Part shown: piece by piece, positions 57,146 to 64,000 of the stretch | How the letters are laid out: each line of letters opens with the position of its first letter | How positions within the stretch are numbered: the first letter of the stretch is position 1 | Notes under the pieces: generated by a model | Seen by the model: the letters and a program-made list of their open reading frames with translations, nothing else | What the model was told of the DNA's origin: nothing | Databases searched by the model: none | Source of the DNA: Firmicutes bacterium UBA4795 | Lineage (GTDB): Bacteria > Bacillota > Desulfotomaculia > Desulfotomaculales > Nap2-2B | Direction: 5' to 3' | Length of the DNA stretch: 64,000 nucleotides | Assembly (NCBI GenBank): GCA_002402825.1 | Contig: DHGP01000033.1 | Span: 1-64,000 of the forward strand | Program-made: the position numbers and the translations under genes

Positions 57146-58105
57146 TTGAACTGTGGGGTATTGGGTAGCACCGGGATAAAGGTATCCCGCCTTTGTTTCG
57201 GAACCCTTACCATAGGACCCCTGCAGGCTGGGTTGTCAATCGACCAGGGAGCAAAGTTAATTCGTTACGCCATAGATAAGGGTGTTAATTTTCTCGATAC
57301 GGCCGAACTATACAACACCTATCCTTATATTAGGCAAGCATGTAAGGGCTTAAATAAAGAAGTAATTATTGCCACTCGTTCTTATGCCTATACCGCTCAG
57401 GATATGCAAGACAGCGTAAAAAAGGCTTGTCGGGAAATGGGACGCGCGTACGTTGACGTTTTTTTACTCCACGAAATGGAATCCGCTTCGCTTATAAAAG
57501 GACACTGGCCAGCTGTGGAATATTTACTCAAGGCAAAAAAGGCAGGTTTAGTCCGGGCGCTTGGTATTTCTACCCATACGGTAGCCGGAGTGTGTGCCGC
57601 TACGTTAATCCCAGAAATTGATATTATTCATTGTTTAATCAATCTAGACGGAATAGGAATAAGTGATGGAACGTCAAAAGATATGCTGACGGCAATTAAA
57701 CAAGCCGCGCTTTTTAACAAAGGACTTTACGGAATGAAAGCCTTGGGTGGGGGTCATTTAATTTACCGTTCTGAAGAAGCTTTAAGTTTTGTGTTGCATA
57801 TTCCAGAACTGGCTTCTTGCGCGGTAGGAATGCAAACAAAAGCCGAGGTAGACTATAACGTTGCTTTTTTTAGTCAGCAAAAAGTATCAGCAGTGACTTT
57901 AAAACAATTAAAGCAGCAAATAAAGCAGCAAAAGAGGCGTTTACATATTGAAAATTGGTGTACCGGTTGCGGATGCTGTGTGGAACGTTGCAGCGCCAAG
58001 GCTCTTTTTGTGGACGGTGGGCGGGTTAAAGTAAATGAATCTCTTTGCCGCTTGTGTGGTTACTGCGGGGGTGTTTGTCCGGAATTTTGCCTTAAAATTA
58101 TTTAA
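57146..58105 (+). CDS. Aldo/keto reductase with C-terminal 2[4Fe-4S] ferredoxin domain
   Basis: A 319-residue protein. The N-terminal TIM barrel (about 1-255) has GSTGIKVSRLCFGT, LDTAELY and HEMES in place of the usual His motif. The C-terminal domain has CTGCGCCVERCSAKAL and CRLCGYCGGVCPEFC, which would hold two [4Fe-4S] clusters. Such fusions are common in anaerobes; the substrate is unknown. It starts at TTG 57146, 17 bases after ireB. Confidence 0.88.
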   Translation: MNCGVLGSTGIKVSRLCFGTLTIGPLQAGLSIDQGAKLIRYAIDKGVNFLDTAELYNTYPYIRQACKGLNKEVIIATRSYAYTAQDMQDSVKKACREMGRAYVDVFLLHEMESASLIKGHWPAVEYLLKAKKAGLVRALGISTHTVAGVCAATLIPEIDIIHCLINLDGIGISDGTSKDMLTAIKQAALFNKGLYGMKALGGGHLIYRSEEALSFVLHIPELASCAVGMQTKAEVDYNVAFFSQQKVSAVTLKQLKQQIKQQKRRLHIENWCTGCGCCVERCSAKALFVDGGRVKVNESLCRLCGYCGGVCPEFCLKII

Positions 58106-58116
58106 GGAGTGTTTTT

Positions 58117-58554
58117 TTGCGCGTTATGGGTTTAGATTTGGGGGAAAAAACCATTGGGGTGGCCTTAAGTGACCCTTTAGGTTGGACGGCCCGGGGCATA
58201 AAGGTAATTAAAAGGGATAAAAATAACAAAGAACGGGAAATAAAATTGTTGGAGGAACTTATCCAATCTTATCAGATAGAAAAAATAGTAATAGGGCTGC
58301 CCTTAAACTTGAATGGTACCATGGGAGAACAAGGGCGTAAGGCTCTAGCCTTTGCGGCAAAGCTGCGCCAACTCTTTAAGCTACCCGTTGACATTTGGGA
58401 TGAACGCTTAAGTACGGTAACGGCCGAAAAGATTTTGCTGGAGGCAGACACCACCCGCAAAAAACGAAAGCAGGTAATTGATAAAATAGCCGCGGCGGTC
58501 ATCTTACAAGGATATTTAGAAGCCCTAAAAAATAAAAAGATAAACTCTTCTTGA
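58117..58554 (+). CDS. ruvX: RuvX/YqgF Holliday-junction-resolvase-like protein
   Basis: A 145-residue RNase H-fold protein. MGLDLGEKTIGVALSDPLG, VIGLPLNLNGTMGEQ and DIWDERLSTVTAEKIL contain its acidic active site. YqgF homologues process pre-16S rRNA ends. TTG 58117 follows AAGGAGTG; ATG 58126 is in frame. Confidence 0.92.
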   Translation: MRVMGLDLGEKTIGVALSDPLGWTARGIKVIKRDKNNKEREIKLLEELIQSYQIEKIVIGLPLNLNGTMGEQGRKALAFAAKLRQLFKLPVDIWDERLSTVTAEKILLEADTTRKKRKQVIDKIAAAVILQGYLEALKNKKINSS

Positions 58555-58610
58555 CACAAACCCGGTGTTTTAGTTAGAATAGGCATAACTTGTAAAAAGA
58601 GGTGAAATGA

Positions 58611-58895
58611 ATGCATGAGAGAGAGGATACAATTACTTTAATTGACGAAGACGGAGAAGAACAAGATTTTTTTATTGTGGATGAACTGACGGTGGAAGGC
58701 AATAAATATGCCGTTTTATTGTCCCTGGAAGAAGAGGAAAGCGTTGAAGACGAAGAAGACGAGGGAGAGGCGGTAATTTTAAAGTATGTCTTTGACGAAG
58801 AAGGCAATGAGATTTTAGCGGATATTGAGGACGATGAGGAATGGGAGAAAGTTGCCAACGCCTGGGAAGAGATGCTCATTCAAGAAAATTCATAG
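58611..58895 (+). CDS. DUF1292 family acidic protein (YrzB-like)
   Basis: A 94-residue very acidic protein (ITLIDEDGEEQDFFIVDELTV; VILKYVFDEEGNEILADIED), the DUF1292 pattern. It lies after ruvX as yrzB does in bacilli. AGAGGTGA precedes ATG 58611. Function unknown. Confidence 0.88.
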   Translation: MHEREDTITLIDEDGEEQDFFIVDELTVEGNKYAVLLSLEEEESVEDEEDEGEAVILKYVFDEEGNEILADIEDDEEWEKVANAWEEMLIQENS

Positions 58896-58921
58896 CTTAA
58901 AACAACTTAAAAAGAGTAGCT

Positions 58922-58949
58922 AAAAAAGGGGTAAATTTACCCCTTTTTT
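58922..58949 (+). terminator. Palindromic terminator after the DUF1292 gene
   Basis: A perfect 28-bp palindrome (AAAAAAGGGGTAAA and its complement) ends in TTTTTT and can terminate in either direction. The vanW frame opens only four bases later. Confidence 0.7.
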
Positions 58950-58985
58950 AGCTTGAGAAAAAAATATCTTGAGGAAGAATATAAA

Positions 58986-60428
58986 GTGAAGTTAGCGACC
59001 AGGACAGCCCTTGTTTTAATTCTGGTTATTACGGGTTTATTTGCTATAGGAACTGTTCTTGTTTATAGCTCTCAGGAGCGGGTGCTTCCTAAGGTGCGGG
59101 CGGACGGAATAAATTTAGGCGGGCTAAAAAAAGAGGAGGGGCAACATGCCCTTCTTCGTTTGGAAGAAGAGCTAAAATCAAAGTCTGTTGTCTTGCGTTG
59201 TCAAAGCAAAAATTGGCCTCTGGCTCTAAATCAGATAAACTTTAAAATGGATACGGTAACGGTGATGAAAGAGGCTTTAGCGGTAGGGCACACTGGCTCT
59301 TTTTTTCGCCGCGTTCAGGATATTATTCAGGTTTGGCAAAATGGATATCAGGTACCTTTAGTAATTACCCTTAATAAGGAAAAGTTTGACCGGATACTGG
59401 TTAAGATTACTAAAGAAGTAGGTTTTTTGCCTCAAGATGCTGCCTTTCAGGTGTTAAATGACGATACAATAAAGATTATTCCGGCCCGGGAGGGATTAGG
59501 GGTAAATAAGCAGCAGGCTTACCACAACTTACTTGATTCTTTAAATAAAAAAGAAAAAGAATTAATTATCAATTTAAGTTTGGAACCCTTAAGGCCTAAA
59601 CGAACAACCCAGGAAGTCGAAGCTATGGGCTTAAAAGGGCTTTTGTCTGCCTACACCACCTCTTTTGAGGCTTCAAACTATGACCGGGCTTATAATATTC
59701 GGGTGGCAGCCGGTGCTTTAGACGGTTTAACTGTGCCGCCGGGTCAAGAATTTTCTTTTAATAGAGTGGTGGGGCCGCGCAGTTCTGAAGCCGGGTATAA
59801 AAATGCCCGGATAATTTTTAACAACCAGTTTGTGGTTGGGCCGGGGGGTGGGGTTTGTCAAGTAAGCACCACTTTATATAATGCGGTGTTGCTAGCTAAT
59901 TTAGAAATTATAACTCGCACGCCACACTCGCTACCCGTTACTTATGTACCTTTAGGGCGTGACGCTACGGTGGCTTATGATGCTATTGATTTGCGTTTTC
60001 GAAACAATACTGAAAGTTATGTTTTAATAAAATCCTTTGTTAGCGGCGGAAGTTTAACTTTTAAAATATACGGCAATACAGATTATAAAGTGCCGGTAAA
60101 AATAAATACGGTAATAAAAAAGGTATTTGAGCCAAAAGTGGTTTATGAAGCAGACCCTAACTTAAAAAAAGGCGAAGAAGTGGTTAAACAAAAAGGGTTA
60201 AGGGGGTACCAGGTAACGGCGGAAAGAGTAGTAATCGAAGAAGGTCAAATCAAACGTGAACCACTACCTGGTAGTTTGTACCGCCCCTTAAATCAAATTG
60301 TTGCTGTAGGCACAAAAAAAGAGGAAGTTGTAGCGTCTCCTCCGGAAGAATTACCGGCTGAAAATGCTCCGGAGGAAAATATACCTACGGAAAAAACACC
60401 GGTCGAGGTTTCCGTACCGCCCAGCTGA
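58986..60428 (+). CDS. VanW-family protein with peptidoglycan-binding-type domains
   Basis: About 480 residues. An N-terminal membrane helix (about 5-28) is followed by PG_binding_4/YoaR-type repeats (about 40-215), a VanW domain (about 215-350, GLLSAYTTSFE, FSFNRVVGPRSSEAGYKNA, GGVCQVSTTLYNAVL), a G5-like region and a Pro/Glu tail. GTG 58986 has GAGGAAG eight bases upstream; the earlier TTG 58953 has none and touches the terminator. Role in the cell envelope is inferred from the family. Confidence 0.82.
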   Translation: MKLATRTALVLILVITGLFAIGTVLVYSSQERVLPKVRADGINLGGLKKEEGQHALLRLEEELKSKSVVLRCQSKNWPLALNQINFKMDTVTVMKEALAVGHTGSFFRRVQDIIQVWQNGYQVPLVITLNKEKFDRILVKITKEVGFLPQDAAFQVLNDDTIKIIPAREGLGVNKQQAYHNLLDSLNKKEKELIINLSLEPLRPKRTTQEVEAMGLKGLLSAYTTSFEASNYDRAYNIRVAAGALDGLTVPPGQEFSFNRVVGPRSSEAGYKNARIIFNNQFVVGPGGGVCQVSTTLYNAVLLANLEIITRTPHSLPVTYVPLGRDATVAYDAIDLRFRNNTESYVLIKSFVSGGSLTFKIYGNTDYKVPVKINTVIKKVFEPKVVYEADPNLKKGEEVVKQKGLRGYQVTAERVVIEEGQIKREPLPGSLYRPLNQIVAVGTKKEEVVASPPEELPAENAPEENIPTEKTPVEVSVPPS

Positions 60429-60475
60429 GAAGTGAGAGGTGAGAGGTTAGAAGTGGGAATAAGAAAGAATTCGGC
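60426..60475 (+). repeat. GAGAGGTGAGAGG repeat at the vanW stop and mltG start
   Basis: TGAGAAGTGAGAGGTGAGAGG is followed by TTAGAAGTGGGAATAAGAA and GAATTCGGC. The unit contains the vanW stop (TGA 60426-60428) and the likely mltG start GTG 60453 with its GAGAGG ribosome binding site. Related copies are at 56667 and 61471. Confidence 0.75.
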
Positions 60476-61481
60476 GATTTTAAAATGTTTTCTGGTCGGC
60501 TTAATATTGGCTGTTTTTTTAGCGGTTTTATACGTAAATGCTTTAGTAAATCCTGTATATCCAGAGAGCAAAAACAAGTTAATTGCGGTAATTATTCCGT
60601 CGCGGACTTCCAGCGCCGCCGTAAGTAAAATATTGTATGAACATGGTTTAATTCGCGCGCCGCTGGTTTTTCAAGTTTACTCCCGGTTAAAAGGAGTGGA
60701 TGATAAACTTAAAGCAGGCCGGTATTGCTTTAGTTTAACGCAGGGCGTGCCGGAAATTACCGCGCAACTGGTCAAAGGGCCTGAACCCGTGACCTTTACC
60801 GTACCGGAAGGATTTAACGTTTACCAGATTGCGAACCTTTTGGACAGGCGTGGTTTGGTAGAAAAAGAAGCCTTTCTTGAAGCCGTGGCTTCAGAAAATT
60901 TTAATTATTCCTTTTTAACTTCCCTGCCTCCGGGCTCAAGGCGCTTAGAGGGTTACCTTTTTCCTGATACCTACCAGGTTGGTTATGGAACTAAGGCGCG
61001 TGAAATTATAGAAATGATGTTAAATCGTTTTAACTGGAACGTAAAAAATTTAAATTACGAAAAAAAAGCCCAACAAGCCGGTTTAACCCTTCACCAAGCC
61101 GTAATTATAGCTTCCCTGGTGGAGCGCGAGGCCAAAAAAGAAGCTGAACGTCCGTTAATTGCCGGCGTAATTATGAACCGTTTAAAAAAAGGGATGCCCT
61201 TACAAGTAGATGCCACCGTGCAATACGCTTTGGGCAGCCAGCGCGCGAAGTTATACTACAAAGACCTGCAAGTTAATTCCCCTTACAATACCTATAAAAT
61301 ACCCGGTTTGCCTCCTGGCCCGATTGCCTGCCCTGGCGAAAGCTCTTTGCTTGCGGCCGTTAAACCCAGTTCCACCTCTTATTTATACTACGTAGCCAAA
61401 CCGGACGGCAGCCACGTCTTTGCCCGTACCCTTGCTGTCCATAATCTTAACCAAAAAAGATACCTGCCTATTGAGAAGTGA
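60453..61481 (+). CDS. mltG: Endolytic peptidoglycan transglycosylase MltG (YceG-like)
   Basis: About 342 residues. A membrane helix (about 12-33) is followed by a LysM-like domain and the YceG catalytic domain with LEGYLFPDTYQ, IIASLVEREAKKEAERPLIAGVIMNRL (catalytic Glu in VEREA) and MPLQVDATVQYALG. It cuts nascent glycan strands near the membrane. The frame opens at GTG 60432, but both starts and the first codons (VGIRKNSA) lie in a dispersed repeat, so the repeat has shaped the N terminus. Confidence 0.9.
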   Translation: MGIRKNSAILKCFLVGLILAVFLAVLYVNALVNPVYPESKNKLIAVIIPSRTSSAAVSKILYEHGLIRAPLVFQVYSRLKGVDDKLKAGRYCFSLTQGVPEITAQLVKGPEPVTFTVPEGFNVYQIANLLDRRGLVEKEAFLEAVASENFNYSFLTSLPPGSRRLEGYLFPDTYQVGYGTKAREIIEMMLNRFNWNVKNLNYEKKAQQAGLTLHQAVIIASLVEREAKKEAERPLIAGVIMNRLKKGMPLQVDATVQYALGSQRAKLYYKDLQVNSPYNTYKIPGLPPGPIACPGESSLLAAVKPSSTSYLYYVAKPDGSHVFARTLAVHNLNQKRYLPIEK

Positions 61482-61645
61482 GAAGTGAGAAGTGAGAGGT
61501 TAGAAGTGGGGATAAGAAGGAATTCGGCTTACGGGCAGGCAGGATGCCTACCCTACTTTACGGGCAGGCAGGATGCCTACCCTACTTTACGGGTAAGCAT
61601 CCTGCCTAACAAACACAGGCTGGAAGCCTGTGCCACTAGTGTGGT
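61471..61645. repeat. Repeat cluster after mltG, with a 29-bp perfect tandem
   Basis: It starts inside the last codons and stop of mltG (GAGAAGTGA), continues as the GAGAGGTTAGAAG unit, then has two identical 29-bp copies (61529-61557 and 61558-61586; key GGGCAGGCAGGATGCCTACC), a partial inverted third, and the palindrome ACAGGCT-GGA-AGCCTGT (61615-61631). The 88-codon frame over it is a repeat artefact. Confidence 0.8.
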
Positions 61646-61661
61646 AGTAACGTATATTTTT

Positions 61662-61765
61662 GTAACTATTCAGGTAGGCACAGAGGAGCAAAGGCACAGA
61701 GGAGCAAGGGAAATGAAAAAACTTTGTGCCTGTGTGCCTTTGCTCCTATGAACCTGAGTAGTTAC
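61662..61765. repeat. Long hairpin repeat, family D, upstream of the PBP gene
   Basis: GTAACTATTCAGGT...GGAGCAAAGGCACA (61662-61698) is complementary, with small bulges, to TGTGCCTTTGCTCC...ACCTGAGTAGTTAC (61733-61765). AGGAGCAA is also directly repeated within it. It lies 13 bases before the PBP start and would form a strong RNA or DNA hairpin. Confidence 0.65.
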
Positions 61766-61778
61766 ATATTCTTCGGAA

Positions 61779-63569
61779 ATGAGGGGTATGCTAGGTAGTA
61801 GGTTTTTTATTCCTTTTCTATTCCTTTCACGGGAAGTGTGGAAAACAGTGGGACCTTTAAGGAAAAAACGGGTAAGTAAGGTTTTCTTCCTGATTTTTCT
61901 TTTCTTTGTTTTTTTACAGGCCCGATTGGGAATAATTCAACTAAAGCAGGGAGAATATTATACCTGTAAGGCCATAGAGCAAGAGACATTAACGGTTGTT
62001 TTGGAAGATTACCCGCGGGGCAAAATTTTAGACCGTTACCAGCGCTCTTTAACCGGTACCTGGGTAGCCAACCGGATTGTAATTTTTCCGGCCCTTATTT
62101 TCCCTAAGGAAAAGGGGGATGTCGTAGCCAGGTTAATTTTACTTTTAAAAATAAAAGACCCGGCCCAAAAGGACGAAATTAAAGCTGCCTTTTTTGGTCC
62201 CCCAAAATATCTCTCTTACCGGATATCCAAAGATCAGGCGCAAGCCGTTCAAAAGGCTAACTTACCAGGGGTGTTTGTGCTTCCAGTAAGTTTTCGTTAC
62301 GGGGAAAAACCCTTAGCAGTCCAGGTAGTAGGTCACCTTGGCCGGATTCAACCAGGGGAAAATTATACTGCCTTAAAAACAGGCAATGTAAAGCCGTATG
62401 AGTTTAGCGATTGGGTGGGACGGTCAGGGCTGGAATCCTATTACGAACAGGAATTAAAGGCCACCAGACCTTACAGGTACGTGCGTATTTTTATGGACGC
62501 TAAAGGAAGACCGCTCCCTGGTCTAACCGTTCAAGTAAATACCAAAGATAATAGTTCTGACCAGCAAAATATAATTACTACCTTGGATGCTGACCTTCAA
62601 CAAAAGGTAGAAAAGATTACGCGCACCAGGTTAAAAAAAGGGGTGGTGGTGGTTATGGAGGCGGCCAGCGGGGATATTTTAGCTTTAGTCAGTCGTCCTG
62701 CTTATCAGCCTCAACCAGACAAAATAAACTGCTCTCTTAAAGCCAAAGAAAAAGAGGTCTTTCTGGAAAAGGGAACGGCTTTGTACCAGCCAGGTTCTGT
62801 TTTTAAAGTCGTGGTTGCCGCGGCAGCCCTGGCCGAAGGTGTGGTTACCCCGGATACCGTTTTTTTTTGCCGGGGAGCAAAGGATAGGCCTGTTCGTTGT
62901 TGGTATGAGCCAGGACACGGGAAAGTTACTTTTACCCAGGCTTTTGCCCAGTCCTGTAACCCGGTTTTTGCCCAATTGGCGCAAAAGTTAGGTGCAGGAA
63001 AGATAATTAATTATGCCCGGCGTCTGCATCTGGACAACCAGCGGGTCATTGGTTATCCTGCACCAATAGATAAGCGGCAAAATTTAAGCTTAATTAGTGC
63101 TCCTTTTAATTTAATAAACAGTAGTTTAGGACAGGGTCCTGTTTTGGCAACCCCGGTGCAAATTACGGCCATGATTAATACTATAGCCAATGAAGGAATT
63201 TATAAGCCACCCCGTTTGGTTCAAGAAATAAAATCGGACGGGAACAGGACTTCGCGTTATTTTAAGCCCGGTCCTTACCAGCAGGTAATTAGACCGGAGG
63301 TGGCCCACCAGATGAAAAAGCTTTTGGAAGCGGTAGTAGATGAGGGCGTGGGTCAGCAGGCTTATCTTTCTAATTACGGGAGCGCCGGGAAAACCGGTTC
63401 GGCCCAAACAGGCGGGCAGACGACTGATGTCAACGCCTGGTTTAGCGGCTACGCCCCCCGGCAAAAACCAAAATACGTGGTTACCGTCTTGGTAGAAGAA
63501 GGTAAAAGTGGCGGTCAAACTGCTGCCCCGGTTTTTAAAGATATTATGATGGCTTTATTAAAGGAATAA
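61779..63569 (+). CDS. Class B penicillin-binding protein (PBP2/SpoVD-FtsI type transpeptidase)
   Basis: A 596-residue protein. A membrane helix (about 33-52) is followed by a dimerisation domain and the transpeptidase domain (about 270-596) with SxxK in QPGSVFKVV, SxN in SCNPV and KTG in AGKTGSAQTG. It cross-links peptidoglycan. The lack of a C-terminal PASTA domain and the small size make it a PBP2-like enzyme; division, elongation or spore roles cannot be told apart. ATG 61779 or 61788 is the start. Confidence 0.88.
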   Translation: MRGMLGSRFFIPFLFLSREVWKTVGPLRKKRVSKVFFLIFLFFVFLQARLGIIQLKQGEYYTCKAIEQETLTVVLEDYPRGKILDRYQRSLTGTWVANRIVIFPALIFPKEKGDVVARLILLLKIKDPAQKDEIKAAFFGPPKYLSYRISKDQAQAVQKANLPGVFVLPVSFRYGEKPLAVQVVGHLGRIQPGENYTALKTGNVKPYEFSDWVGRSGLESYYEQELKATRPYRYVRIFMDAKGRPLPGLTVQVNTKDNSSDQQNIITTLDADLQQKVEKITRTRLKKGVVVVMEAASGDILALVSRPAYQPQPDKINCSLKAKEKEVFLEKGTALYQPGSVFKVVVAAAALAEGVVTPDTVFFCRGAKDRPVRCWYEPGHGKVTFTQAFAQSCNPVFAQLAQKLGAGKIINYARRLHLDNQRVIGYPAPIDKRQNLSLISAPFNLINSSLGQGPVLATPVQITAMINTIANEGIYKPPRLVQEIKSDGNRTSRYFKPGPYQQVIRPEVAHQMKKLLEAVVDEGVGQQAYLSNYGSAGKTGSAQTGGQTTDVNAWFSGYAPRQKPKYVVTVLVEEGKSGGQTAAPVFKDIMMALLKE

Positions 63570-63608
63570 GGTTTAAAAAATATAGTAAGAAAAAATTTTT
63601 TGTGCTAT

Positions 63609-63614
63609 AATTAA
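63609..63614 (+). promoter_or_regulatory. Extended -10 promoter before mobA
   Basis: The sequence near 63600-63611 reads TGTGC-TATAAT, an extended -10 element; no good -35 box is seen. It lies about 35 bases before the mobA start. Coordinates are approximate by a few bases. Confidence 0.35.
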
Positions 63615-63646
63615 GAAAAATTAGCCACAGGAAAGGAGGAAAGGGA

Positions 63647-64000
63647 ATGGAACTAGTTAGCGGCGTGGTTTTAGCCGGGGGGAAAAGCAACCGGATGGGT
63701 TTTAATAAAGCTTTTTTAAGGTTTGGACAGCAGCATTTAATTGAAAGAATTGTTGCTACCCTAAAAGAAGTATTTGCCGAAAATATTTTAGTAACTGATA
63801 ACCCGGAATTATATAGGAATTTAGGGTTACCAGTAGTAACGGATATTTTTCCGGGTTATGGTCCTTTAAGTGGTATTCATGCTGGTCTGGTTTACACCAA
63901 TACTCCTTATATTTTTGTGGTGGCTTGCGATATGCCTTTTGTCACGGCCCAATTTATCCTTTTTCTTCTAGGACAAGCAGCTGGATATGAGGTGATAGTG
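63647..64000 (+). CDS. mobA: Molybdenum cofactor guanylyltransferase (partial, runs off the window)
   Basis: The first 118 residues are visible: VVLAGGKSNRMGFNKAFL is the GTP-binding motif LAGGxSxRMGxDK, followed by VTDIFPGYGPLSGIHAGL and VVACDMPFV with the metal-binding Asp. It would attach GMP to molybdopterin. AAAGGAGG lies 10 bases before the ATG. The 3' end is outside the window. Confidence 0.9.
   Translation, partial: MELVSGVVLAGGKSNRMGFNKAFLRFGQQHLIERIVATLKEVFAENILVTDNPELYRNLGLPVVTDIFPGYGPLSGIHAGLVYTNTPYIFVVACDMPFVTAQFILFLLGQAAGYEVIV

Noticed and set aside
56667..61645. CRISPR array
   Set aside because: Repeats are dispersed and mosaic; there are no evenly spaced repeats with unique spacers and no cas genes.
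61485..61751. An 88-codon frame after mltG
   Set aside because: It is a translation of dispersed repeats (GAGAGG unit, 29-bp tandem, palindrome, hairpin), not a gene.

Overview
The window looks like chromosome of an endospore-forming, Gram-positive member of the class Clostridia (Peptococcaceae/Desulfotomaculum-like; the genus is not determinable by eye). The support is: spore genes (sleB-ypeB, spo0F-like, spoVFA/spoVFB, a ymxH-type PRC-barrel gene, and a spoVM too short for ordinary ORF cut-offs); Firmicute gene order (rpsO-pnp-M16 protease-ymxH-dapB-spoVFA-spoVFB-asd-dapG-dapA-RNase J, close to the Bacillus subtilis order; rho-M23-rpmE-yqhQ-prfA-prmC; alaS-ireB-AKR-ruvX-DUF1292-vanW-mltG); strong GGAGG ribosome binding sites with many TTG/GTG starts; and a two-cysteine DsrC, which points to dissimilatory sulfite/sulfur metabolism. 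No proper transposase, prophage or CRISPR array is visible.

Layout. 1-4000: remnant of a restriction island (tail of an unknown gene, a truncated ImmA/IrrE protease, an intact type III restriction Res subunit), then a 270-bp tract of nested inverted repeats. 4089-4624: tRNA-Glu and dsrC. 4821-6932: sleB-ypeB spore germination pair. 7128-9303: membrane sensor diguanylate cyclase split by a frameshift, with a palindromic element inside its coding sequence. 9512-20263: Lrp regulator-aminotransferase, argS-pyrG-sppA, Yip1 protein, Spo0F-like regulator, fructose-bisphosphate aldolase, transaldolase, rho. 20406-24467: M23 protease, rpmE, yqhQ, prfA, prmC. 24442-27592 (minus strand): zur-znuA-znuC-znuB zinc uptake operon with a visible operator. 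27933-32344: deoB, rnhB, and a group with a subtilisin-like protease and small membrane/coiled-coil proteins. 32431-34140: small accessory island with spoVM, two 158-bp structured direct repeats flanking a vapBC toxin-antitoxin pair, and decayed gene fragments. 34222-46452: rpsO-pnp to RNase J, including lysine/dipicolinate synthesis with a sigma-K-like promoter before spoVFA. 46743-51437: acetate block (acs, carbonic-anhydrase-like protein, OFA-type MFS transporter, histone-deacetylase-like protein). 51491-56684: 6S RNA, winged-helix protein, cysteine desulfurase, small zinc-ribbon protein, alaS. 56871-64000: ireB to mltG, a class B penicillin-binding protein, and the start of mobA.

The most distinctive signals are non-coding. 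At least four families of short palindromic or hairpin repeats are scattered through the window, two of them inserted in frame inside protein genes (prmC and the diguanylate cyclase). One family sits on the stop codons of alaS, vanW and mltG, and the 158-bp repeat supplies the 3' end of spoVM. Two essential genes appear to use rare starts (alaS CTG; pyrG ATT or ATA). All domain and function calls are by reading motifs; no database search was run.
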